A stretch of DNA of 64,000 nt from an uncultured Muribaculaceae bacterium (GTDB taxonomy: Bacteria > Bacteroidota > Bacteroidia > Bacteroidales > Muribaculaceae), in NCBI GenBank assembly GCA_910586565.1, contig CAJUIT010000011.1, positions 22,961-86,960 on the forward strand, read 5' to 3'. Positions 35,068-42,680 of this stretch are shown piece after piece. The position numbers and the translations under genes are program-made. The notes under the pieces were generated by a model that was not told the DNA's origin, did not search any database, and saw only the letters and a program-made list of their open reading frames with translations. Position 1 is the stretch's first letter. Every line of letters starts with the position of its first letter.

Positions 35068-37209
35068 ATGAAAAAGTTTGCTATGATATTGGCCGGTGCC
35101 GCATTGGCGGTCAGCGCTTCGGCGGCCGGCGATTACGCCTCCAAGGTCAACACCCTTATCGGAACCAAGGGTGTGGGGCTTACATCGGGTTATCTCTATC
35201 CCGGTGCGACCTATCCTTTCGGCATGGTGCAGTTCACACCATCCTATTTCTGCAAGCGTGCCGGGTTCGTAATCAATCAGCTCAGCGGTGGCGGCTGTGC
35301 CCACATGGGCAACTTCCCCACTTTCCCCTTGAAAGGGAAGCTCACCGTGTCGCCCGAGAATATCGTCGACCACCGTGTGAATGTTTCCGATGAAAAGGGG
35401 CATGCAGGGTTCTATCAGGCCAAGGTGCAGGACGACATCGACGCGGCTCTCACCGTGACGGAACGCACCGGCATGGCGCAGTACACCTTCCCCGCTACCG
35501 ACAGCTACGGCACCGTGATTATCGGCGCCGGCATTTCGGCAACTCCCATCGAGAATGCCGCTGTGGTTATCACCGGCCCCAACTCATGCGAGGGATATGC
35601 GATGGGTGGCAACTTCTGCGGCATCGACACCCCCTATAAAGTTTATTTTGTGGCTGAATTCAATGCCGATGCAACCGAATCGGGCACATGGAAAGATGAC
35701 CGCCTGTTCCCCGGCACTACGTTTGCCGAAGGTGCAGTGTCGGGTGTTTACTTCACTTTCGACCTTGCAAAGAGCCACACGCTCGACTACAAAATAGGCG
35801 TTTCCTACGTGTCGGTTGAGAATGCGCGCGAGAACCTGAAAGCCGAGAATCCCGGTTGGGATTTCGCTGCCGTGCGCACCGCCGCCGAAAAGCGTTGGGA
35901 CGAATGCCTGGGACGCATTGAGGTTGAGGGCACCAACCCCGACCGCATCACCCAGTTCTACTCCCACCTCTACCACACGCTCATCCATCCCAACGTGTGC
36001 AGCGACGTAAACGGCGAGTATATGGGTGCCGACAACAAAGTGCACACCACCCGCTCAAAGCAATACACCTCATTCAGCAACTGGGACACCTACCGCACGC
36101 AGATTCAGTTGCTGTCGATGCTCGAACCCGAAGTGGCTTCGGATGTGGTTATCTCACACCAGAAGTTTGCCGAGCAGTCGGGTGGAGCTTTCCCGCGTTG
36201 GGTGCTTGCCAACATCGAGACCGGTGTGATGCAGGGTGACCCCACTTCGGCGCTTGTGTCGAATGCATGGGCTTTCGGCGCACGCAACTACGACCCCAAG
36301 CCCCTCCTCGAAATCATGCGCAAGGGTGCCGAGCAGCCCGGAGCCATGTCGCAAACGGTTGAAACCCGCCCCGGCCTCGACCAATACCTCTCCAAAGGCT
36401 ACTACGATTCATCAATCCAGCTCGAATATACCACCGCCGATTTCGCCATCGGTCAGTTTGCACTGCGCGCTTGCGGCGACGAGTTCCTGAGCTGGCGCTA
36501 CTTTGCCGTGGCCCGTTCGTGGAAAAACCTCTACAATCCCGAAACCGGCTGGCTGCAGTCGCGCAACGCCGACGGCTCATGGCGCCCCCTCGATGCCGAC
36601 TGGCGCGAGTCGACCTATCCCAACTATTTCTGGATGGTTCCCTACAACATCGGGGGTCTTGTTGAGATTATCGGTGGCAAGGAGGAGGCTGAGAAGCGTC
36701 TCGACCACCTGTTCCGCCGTCTCGATGCCGGTTATGGCGACGAGTGGTATGCCTCGGGCAACGAGCCCAGCTTCCAGATTCCCTGGACCTACAACTGGAT
36801 TGGAAAGCCTTGGAAAACATCGGCGATTGTGAACCGCGTGCTCAACGAGCAATATAGCAGCGCTGTTGACGGCCTCCCCGGCAACGACGACCTCGGCACG
36901 ATGGGGGGATGGTATGTGTTTGCCTGCATGGGCATGTATCCCCAGATTCCCGGCATCGGCGGTTTCGCCCTCAACACACCCATTTTCGACCGTGTGACCA
37001 TTCACCTGGGCAACGGCAACGACATCAACATCAACGGCGGTTCGGAGAAGAACATCTACACCGCATCGCTCAAACTCAACGGCAAGCCCCACAACAGCAC
37101 ATGGGTTGACTGGGCCGACCTCGAAAACGGCGCCACGCTCGACTATGCCACCACTTCCAAACCCGGCTCGAAGTGGGGTACGGAGCAGCTTCCCCCATCT
37201 TTTGATTAA
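35068..37209 (+). CDS. GH92 alpha-mannosidase, secreted
   Basis: A 713-residue GH92 enzyme with an ordinary signal peptide (cleavage near ASA/AGDYA), so periplasmic rather than lipid-anchored. It has VNTLIGTKGVGLTSGYLYPG with ATYPFGMVQ, LEYTTADFAIGQ, DWRESTYPNYFWMVPYNIGG, the GNEPSFQIPWTYNW motif and GNDDLGTMGGWYVFACMGMY (base motif). This third GH92 differs from the other two around the substrate pocket (WRESTYPNYFW in place of EGNAWHYNW), suggesting a different linkage preference. The three GH92 enzymes together could remove several kinds of alpha-mannose branch. Confidence 0.93.
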   Translation: MKKFAMILAGAALAVSASAAGDYASKVNTLIGTKGVGLTSGYLYPGATYPFGMVQFTPSYFCKRAGFVINQLSGGGCAHMGNFPTFPLKGKLTVSPENIVDHRVNVSDEKGHAGFYQAKVQDDIDAALTVTERTGMAQYTFPATDSYGTVIIGAGISATPIENAAVVITGPNSCEGYAMGGNFCGIDTPYKVYFVAEFNADATESGTWKDDRLFPGTTFAEGAVSGVYFTFDLAKSHTLDYKIGVSYVSVENARENLKAENPGWDFAAVRTAAEKRWDECLGRIEVEGTNPDRITQFYSHLYHTLIHPNVCSDVNGEYMGADNKVHTTRSKQYTSFSNWDTYRTQIQLLSMLEPEVASDVVISHQKFAEQSGGAFPRWVLANIETGVMQGDPTSALVSNAWAFGARNYDPKPLLEIMRKGAEQPGAMSQTVETRPGLDQYLSKGYYDSSIQLEYTTADFAIGQFALRACGDEFLSWRYFAVARSWKNLYNPETGWLQSRNADGSWRPLDADWRESTYPNYFWMVPYNIGGLVEIIGGKEEAEKRLDHLFRRLDAGYGDEWYASGNEPSFQIPWTYNWIGKPWKTSAIVNRVLNEQYSSAVDGLPGNDDLGTMGGWYVFACMGMYPQIPGIGGFALNTPIFDRVTIHLGNGNDININGGSEKNIYTASLKLNGKPHNSTWVDWADLENGATLDYATTSKPGSKWGTEQLPPSFD

Positions 37210-37215
37210 TGAGGT

Positions 37216-37332
37216 GGTGTCATAACGGCTCGTCCGGGTCGTCGCTTGCGGGATTCGGTTTCGGTCACGTACTTCAGTACGCTCCCATCAGCCTCACCCG
37301 CAAGCTCCTACCGGCCAAACCATTCTGACAGC
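37216..37332 (+). repeat. hairpin repeat, copy A
   Basis: About 117 nt that can fold into one long imperfect hairpin. The ends TGTCATAACGG and CCATTCTGACA are nearly complementary, GCTTGCGGG pairs with CCCGCAAGC, and the tip is GTACTTCAGTAC. A nearly identical copy lies in opposite orientation at 54447-54570. It begins 7 nt after the GH92 stop. Confidence 0.85.
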
Positions 37333-37430
37333 CCCCTCACCATCCGGATAAAAGTCAGGAGATAAGTTGAAATCTCACGATTTCAAACACCTCCATCAAG
37401 TTTTCCAACCCAACAAAAACGTTCAACAAA

Positions 37431-38570
37431 ATGAAGCAAAACACGATTCTTAATATATTTGCGGGTGCATGCGCGGCTATGGCGCTTGCATCGTGCGGCA
37501 ACAAGAGCGGCGACACCGACAACTGGGCGTGGCTCGATTTTGAGCGCGCATCGGATGTGCCGGTGCTTGCTCCCGATTCAACCGTTCGTTTCCTCTGCCC
37601 GATGGCGCAGGATTCTGTGGCATGGATGGAGAGCGATGTTTTCAACCCTGCCGCCACAGTGAAAGGTGATTCGGTTGTGGTGCTGTTCCGTGCCGAGGAT
37701 AACTCGGCCACCGGCATCGGCAGCCGCACCTCGCGCATCGGCTACGCCACATCGGCCGACGGCGTGAACTTCACATTCGACCGCACCCCCGTGCTCTTCC
37801 CCGCCGACGACAGCCAGAAAGAACTCGAATGGCCCGGCGGTTGTGAGGACCCCCGCGTTGCCATGACCGACGACGGCACCTACGTGATGCTCTACACTCA
37901 GTGGAACCGCAAAATGCCCCGTCTGGCCGTTGCCACCTCAACCGACCTCAAGACTTGGGAGAAGCATGGCCCTGCTTTCGCAAAAGCCTACGAGGGACGT
38001 TTTGCCGATGATTTCTCGAAATCGGCTTCGATTGTGACACGTCTCGACGGCGACCACCAGGTAATCGCTAAAATCAAAGGGAAATATTGGATGTACTGGG
38101 GTGAGAAGTTTGTGAACGTGGCAACCTCCGACAACCTCGTTGACTGGACCCCCATGCTCGACGAGAACGGCGAGCTGCTGAAAGTTATCGAGCCCCGCGA
38201 CGGCAAGTTCGACAGCGAGCTCACCGAGTGCGGTCCCCCCGCGGTGTTGACCGACAAGGGCATTCTGCTGCTCTATAACGGCAAAAATGCCGGTGGCGAC
38301 AACCGCGACCCGCGCTACACTGCCAACACCTATTGCGGCGGGCAGGCTCTGTTCGATGCCAAGGATCCCGCGCGCCTCATCACTCAGCTCGACGAACCGT
38401 TCTTCATTCCCGAGGCCGATTTTGAAAAGAGCGGCCAATATCCCGCAGGCACCGTGTTTATCGAGGGTCTGGCCTACCACAAAGGGAAATGGTTCCTCTA
38501 CTACGGGTGCGCCGATTCACGCGTTGGAGTGGCCGTGCGCCGGGCTTCAACTAATGGTTCTAAAAACTAA
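37431..38570 (+). CDS. GH130 beta-mannosidase/phosphorylase-like lipoprotein
   Basis: A 379-residue lipoprotein (signal peptide ending LASC, Cys22) with the GH130 five-bladed propeller motifs VFNPAA, FRAEDNSA, TSRIGYATSADG, GGCEDPRV and ECGPPAVLTDKGILLLYNG. GH130 contains beta-mannoside phosphorylases and beta-1,2-mannosidases. Because this protein is exported and phosphorylases are usually cytoplasmic, a hydrolase acting on beta-mannose (for example beta-1,2 caps) is the better guess. It is the only likely beta-mannosidase besides the two GH2 enzymes. Its presence is why mannan with beta-mannose is considered as substrate. Confidence 0.88.
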   Translation: MKQNTILNIFAGACAAMALASCGNKSGDTDNWAWLDFERASDVPVLAPDSTVRFLCPMAQDSVAWMESDVFNPAATVKGDSVVVLFRAEDNSATGIGSRTSRIGYATSADGVNFTFDRTPVLFPADDSQKELEWPGGCEDPRVAMTDDGTYVMLYTQWNRKMPRLAVATSTDLKTWEKHGPAFAKAYEGRFADDFSKSASIVTRLDGDHQVIAKIKGKYWMYWGEKFVNVATSDNLVDWTPMLDENGELLKVIEPRDGKFDSELTECGPPAVLTDKGILLLYNGKNAGGDNRDPRYTANTYCGGQALFDAKDPARLITQLDEPFFIPEADFEKSGQYPAGTVFIEGLAYHKGKWFLYYGCADSRVGVAVRRASTNGSKN

Positions 38571-38589
38571 AAAAATCACCGCTTTTTAG

Positions 38590-38770
38590 AAACTGTTTAA
38601 ATTTATTTTCGGAGAATTTTGAGATGTATTTTCGAGATGTTTCAGCAAGTTGAAGAAGGAGCGATGCGGGCATCGTGACTGATGAAACTTGGCTGAAACA
38701 GCCGGAAAGACATCCAAAATTCCTGAAAAACAGAGCATGATATTTATGTTGGAATAAATTTAAACAGTTT
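38590..38770. mobile_element. MITE-like hairpin element
   Basis: An 181-bp element with perfect 18-bp terminal inverted repeats (AAACTGTTTAAATTTATT at 38590-38607 and its complement at 38753-38770), flanked on both sides by TTTAG as a likely 5-bp target-site duplication (38585-38589, 38771-38775). The interior is also largely self-complementary (GAATTTTGAGATGT with ACATCCAAAATTC; TGTTTCAGC with GCTGAAACA; tip CGATGCGGGCATCG), so it can fold into one long hairpin. It holds no coding sequence and would have to be moved by a transposase elsewhere. Confidence 0.85.
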
Positions 38771-38830
38771 TTTAGTCGCATGGAGGTTTTCTTTCGTCAT
38801 AATAGATAGAAACTTTCAACTACTACCGAT

Positions 38831-40213
38831 ATGAAAAAACTTGTGTTATCGATTGTGGGCGCCGCTCTGTGCGCCACTTCGGCTGTTTCCGCTCAGGAAA
38901 TCAAGCCTTTCAAGGAAGGTGAACGCGCCGTGTTCCTCGGCAACAGCATCACCGACGGAGGTCATTACCACTCCTACATCTGGCTCTACTACATGACCCG
39001 CTTCCCCTACATGCCCATCACCGTTGTCAATGCCGGTATCGGCGGCGACACTGCCTACGACATGAACAAGCGTCTCGACAACGATGTGTTCAGCCACAAC
39101 CCCACTTCGCTGATGGTTACCTTCGGCATGAACGACTCGGGCTACTTCGAATATAACGGCGACAATGCCAAGGAATTCGGCGAGCAGAAATATCAGGAGA
39201 GCATCTCCAACTACCGCAACATGGAGAAGCGTTTCAAGGAACTCCCCGACACCCGCATCGTGATGGTGGGCACATCCCCCTACGATGAAGGAGCTCAGAT
39301 TCCCAACGATAACTTCCACGGCAAAAACGCCACCATCGAGCGCATCATCGCCTATCAGATTAACTCGGCCAAGGAAAACGGCTGGGAATATGTCGACTGG
39401 AACGCTCCCATGATGGAAATCAACCGCAAGGGTCAGGCAACCGATCCCTCGTTCACACTCTGCGGCACCGACCGCATCCACCCCGACAACCACGGTCACA
39501 TGGTGATGGCCTACCTGTTCCTCAAGGCTCAGGGCATGGCCGGCAAATGTGTTGCCGATGTCGACATCAACGCCAAGTCGATGAAGGTGGTGAAGGAGGA
39601 GAACTGCAAAATCTCCGACCTCAAGAAAGTGGGCCGCGACATCCGCTTCAAATATCTGGCCGAGGCACTCCCTTATCCTATGGATACCATCGCCCGTGGC
39701 TGGAACATGAGCCACCCCCAGTCGGAAGCCAAGAACTGCGTTCCCTTCGTTGAGGAGATGAACCAGGAGGTTATCAAGGTGACCGGTCTCAGCGGCAAAT
39801 ACAAAATGCTCATCGACGGTGAGGAGATTGGCGTTTGGAGCGCCGATGAATTTGCCAAAGGTGTGAACATCGCCGAAATCTCGCTCACTCCCCAGTATCA
39901 GCAGGCTCTTGCCATCATGCGCATCAACGAGCGTCGTTGGGAAATCGAGCGTCAGTTCCGCGAATATGCATGGTGCCAGCACGGCTTCTTCCAGCAGGAA
40001 GGTCTGCTCAACGCCAACAACCGCAAGGCTATCGAGGTTCTCGATGCCAACGTTGACAAAAACGGCTGGCTCAAAGGTCGTCGCGACCGCTACGCCGAGA
40101 TGATGCACGAGCCCGTTCGCGATGCCATGAAGGATGAGATGAAAGTGCTCGTCGACAAAATCTACGAAATCAACAAGCCTGTGGTGCGCGAGTTTGAACT
40201 TCGCAAAATGTAA
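38831..40213 (+). CDS. SGNH/GDSL-family esterase
   Basis: A 460-residue secreted protein (signal peptide ending VSAQ). The SGNH blocks are all present: FLGNSITDG (nucleophile Ser in block I), NAGIGGDTAYD (Gly block), TFGMNDSGY (Asn block) and DRIHPDNHGH (Asp/His block). A C-terminal region of about 200 residues includes a helical part ending in KPVVREFELRKM. Such enzymes in PULs commonly remove acetyl groups from sugars, exposing them to glycosidases; that role is inferred from context. It is the last rightward gene of the glycan locus and is followed by a terminator. Confidence 0.88.
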   Translation: MKKLVLSIVGAALCATSAVSAQEIKPFKEGERAVFLGNSITDGGHYHSYIWLYYMTRFPYMPITVVNAGIGGDTAYDMNKRLDNDVFSHNPTSLMVTFGMNDSGYFEYNGDNAKEFGEQKYQESISNYRNMEKRFKELPDTRIVMVGTSPYDEGAQIPNDNFHGKNATIERIIAYQINSAKENGWEYVDWNAPMMEINRKGQATDPSFTLCGTDRIHPDNHGHMVMAYLFLKAQGMAGKCVADVDINAKSMKVVKEENCKISDLKKVGRDIRFKYLAEALPYPMDTIARGWNMSHPQSEAKNCVPFVEEMNQEVIKVTGLSGKYKMLIDGEEIGVWSADEFAKGVNIAEISLTPQYQQALAIMRINERRWEIERQFREYAWCQHGFFQQEGLLNANNRKAIEVLDANVDKNGWLKGRRDRYAEMMHEPVRDAMKDEMKVLVDKIYEINKPVVREFELRKM

Positions 40214-40222
40214 TAGGCAACC

Positions 40223-40253
40223 GTTCGCCACAACATAAAAAATGCCTACCTTT
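40223..40253 (+). promoter_or_regulatory. candidate promoter overlapping a terminator
   Basis: TACCTTTG at 40246-40253 matches TAnnTTTG, with TTCG at 40223-40226 (19 nt spacing) as a possible -33 element. It lies in the left arm of the terminator hairpin, so RNA starting here would lack that arm. Confidence 0.4.
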
Positions 40254-40291
40254 GTGCCCGGTTTTCACGGAGCATGAAGGTAGGCTTTTTT
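40236..40291 (+). terminator. terminator after the esterase gene
   Basis: Stem GCCTACCTT (40243-40251) with AAGGTAGGC (40277-40285), followed by six T and preceded by six A, so it could work on both strands. It marks the right end of the glycan locus. Confidence 0.8.
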
Positions 40292-40347
40292 GTGCCTTAC
40301 TTCAAGCCCGAAATAAATAAACACACAGGTATAACACAGGTATAATT

Positions 40348-41262
40348 ATGGGTGATTTCAAAGCCAAAGGGCATCTGGCCATGCTGGGTGCCAATGCCAT
40401 GTGGGGACTGATGTCGCCGGTGGCCAAACTGGTGATGGCCGCAGGGATTGTGTCGCCGCTGCTGATGACAGATTTCCGCATCTACGGGGCGGCGTTGCTG
40501 TTTTGGGTGGCATCGCTGTTCTCACGCCGCGAGCATGTGCCGCTACGCGACCTCCTGCTGCTTGCCGGGGCTGCAATGTTGGGTATTCTCTGCAACCAGG
40601 GTTGTTTTATTTTCGGAGTGGGGTTCACCTCGCCGGGTGAGGCCTCAATCATCACCACCACCATGCCTATGTGGGTGATGGTGCTGGCGTGGCTGATTCT
40701 CAAGGAGCCGATAACGCTGAAAAAAGTTGGTGGCATTCTTCTCGGGGCTTCGGGGGCGTTGATGCTCGTGCTCAACGGCGCTGCCGCAGGGGGGATGAAG
40801 GGTGACAACCCTGTGTTGGGCGACCTTCTGGTGCTCACGGCCCAGTTGAGCTATGCGTTCTATCTCACGCTTTACAAAAATTTCATCCGTCGCTATTCGC
40901 TTGTTACGCTGATGAAATGGATGTTTCTTTTCGCAGCCATAGCGCTCACCCCCTTCTCAATCCCAACCATAATCGCAACCGATTGGAACGCTCTCACCCA
41001 CATGCACTATGCGGGGATTCTATATGTTGTGGGGTGCGGTACATTTTTGGCATACATCTGCATCATGATAGGGCAGAAGAATCTGCGGCCCACCATCGTG
41101 GGGATGTATAATTATGTACAGCCTGTCATTGCCTCGATTGTGGGTATAGTTCTCGGTCTTGACCGCTTCACCCCGCTTAAAATGTGTGCGGTAGCTCTGA
41201 TTTTTGCCGGCGTGTTCCTTGTCACCCGCTCCAAAAGCAGGATGCAAGAAGTCAGAAATTAG
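40348..41262 (+). CDS. EamA/DMT-family exporter
   Basis: A 304-residue inner-membrane protein with ten predicted transmembrane helices in two EamA repeats (GANAMWGLMSPVAKL ... and LGDLLVLTAQLSYAFYLTLY ...). The segment EASIITTTMPMWVMVLAWL with ILKEP is typical of the first repeat. EamA transporters export metabolites; the substrate is unknown. Two direct copies of ACACAGGTATA lie just before the start. The last codons (QEVRN, then TAG) are encoded by units of the composite repeat, so the array supplies the stop codon. Confidence 0.9.
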   Translation: MGDFKAKGHLAMLGANAMWGLMSPVAKLVMAAGIVSPLLMTDFRIYGAALLFWVASLFSRREHVPLRDLLLLAGAAMLGILCNQGCFIFGVGFTSPGEASIITTTMPMWVMVLAWLILKEPITLKKVGGILLGASGALMLVLNGAAAGGMKGDNPVLGDLLVLTAQLSYAFYLTLYKNFIRRYSLVTLMKWMFLFAAIALTPFSIPTIIATDWNALTHMHYAGILYVVGCGTFLAYICIMIGQKNLRPTIVGMYNYVQPVIASIVGIVLGLDRFTPLKMCAVALIFAGVFLVTRSKSRMQEVRN

Positions 41263-41534
41263 AAGCAAGAAGTCAGAAATTAGAAACAAGAAGTCAGAAG
41301 TCAGAAGAGAGAAGTTAGATTTCAGTATATGTCTTTAAACTCCTTAATGCCCCTAACGACCCTAAAGTCACTTCCCACTCACAAGCCGCCATATATGGCG
41401 GCTCTACGTGCGGCTTCGCCGAATGGCCTCTGAAAACTAAAAACTGACAACTATTCTCGCTTTCGTCTTTCGTCTTTCGTCTTTTGTCTTTCCTCTTTCA
41501 TCTTTCCTCTTTCGTCTCAAAACCAAATACTAAC
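41249..41534 (+). repeat. composite intergenic repeat, copy 4 (most complete)
   Basis: Ten phased 7-nt units (AAGTCAG, AAATTAG, AAGCAAG and so on) at 41249-41318 begin inside the end of the EamA gene. Five phased 9-nt units at 41331-41375 follow. The palindrome AGCCGCCATATATGGCGGCT is at 41384-41403, then CGGCTTCGCCGAATGG, CTGAAAACTAAAAACTGACA and ATTCTCGCTT. Eight phased units of the TCGTCTT type (41463-41518) and an A-rich leader reach the MFS start codon. Confidence 0.95.
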
Positions 41535-42680
41535 ATGCAAAAAGATTTGACGGCATTGGCGCTCGGCACCTTCGCGCTTGGGATAGCCGAGTTTCTCATG
41601 ATGGGTATTCTCGGCAATATCGCCGGGAGCATGAATGTGAGCATCTCGCAGGCAGGGTGGTTCATCTCATCCTACGCAATCGGTGTGTGCTGCGGTGCTC
41701 CGGCTCTGCTGTTTGCCCGAAAAATTCCGTTGAAGCGGCTCATGCTGCTGTTTGCCGCGGTGATAGCTGTGGGAAATCTCATGGCGGCATTTGCCCCGGG
41801 ATTCGTTACCTTTTGTGTGGCGAGATTTATTTCGGGAGTGCCCCACGGCGCTTATTTCGGAGTGGGTGCCATAGTGGCACGCAAACTTGCCGCGCCCGGC
41901 AAACAGTCGGGGGCGGTGGCATTTATGATTGCCGGAATGACGGTGGCAACGCTTGTGGGAGTGCCCGCAGGCACGTTCATAAGCACCACAATGTCGTGGC
42001 GCATTGCGTTTGTGGTTGTGGCCGTTGCCGGAGTGCTTACGTTCATTGCCATTCACCGTTGGGTGCCGCAGGTGCCGGGACTGGAGGACCTCGGATTCAA
42101 GGGGCAGTTCCGTTTTCTGCGCACGTTGCCCCCGTGGCTGATTTTCGGGGGTGTGTTGTTCGGACAAATCGGCATCTATTGCTGGTATAGCTATATTGAC
42201 CCGCAGCTCACCGAAGTGGCGGGTTTCAGTGCCGGGGCGCTCACATGGCTGATGGTGCTGGCCGGCTTCGGTATGTTTGCCGGGAATCTCATTGCCGGCC
42301 GATTGGGCGACCGCTTCAAACCGTCGGCCGTGGCTGCGTGGGTGCAGGCATCTGCCATCCCCGTGTTGCTGGCGTTCTATTTTTTTGCCGATATAAAGGT
42401 GTGTGCGGTTGTGCTGTTAGTGTTGGGCACGGCGGCGCTGTTCGGCTCGGGGAGTCCGCTGCAAAGCGACATTGTGGGTTATGCCCGAGGTGGGGAAATG
42501 CTTGGGGCAGCCTGCATTCAGATAGCCTATAACGCCGGCAATGCAATTGCCGCCCGCATCGGAGCCACCGTGATTCATGCCGGCTTCGGCTACACGGCTC
42601 CCGCTATCGTGGGGCTCCCCATCATCTTCATCGGATGCCTCCTGCTGATGATACTCTATCGCCGTTACGAACGCACCTGA
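41535..42680 (+). CDS. MFS exporter (AraJ-like)
   Basis: A 381-residue inner-membrane protein with about 12 transmembrane helices, resembling the major-facilitator group of arabinose/sugar-efflux permeases (FALGIAEFLMMGILGNIA; FISGVPHGAYFGVGAIVARK; RLGDRFK). The ATG at 41535 is preferred because the frame upstream is repeat sequence. Its end overlaps the end of the convergent histidine kinase gene by 16 bp. Substrate unknown. Confidence 0.88.
   Translation: MQKDLTALALGTFALGIAEFLMMGILGNIAGSMNVSISQAGWFISSYAIGVCCGAPALLFARKIPLKRLMLLFAAVIAVGNLMAAFAPGFVTFCVARFISGVPHGAYFGVGAIVARKLAAPGKQSGAVAFMIAGMTVATLVGVPAGTFISTTMSWRIAFVVVAVAGVLTFIAIHRWVPQVPGLEDLGFKGQFRFLRTLPPWLIFGGVLFGQIGIYCWYSYIDPQLTEVAGFSAGALTWLMVLAGFGMFAGNLIAGRLGDRFKPSAVAAWVQASAIPVLLAFYFFADIKVCAVVLLVLGTAALFGSGSPLQSDIVGYARGGEMLGAACIQIAYNAGNAIAARIGATVIHAGFGYTAPAIVGLPIIFIGCLLLMILYRRYERT

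Noticed and set aside
38846..40231. 461-codon minus-strand frame opposite the esterase
   Set aside because: The SGNH motifs are on the plus strand; the minus frame shows only low-complexity V/G/H-rich sequence.
41249..41520. CRISPR array
   Set aside because: Units of 7 and 9 nt have no spacers, and no cas gene is near.
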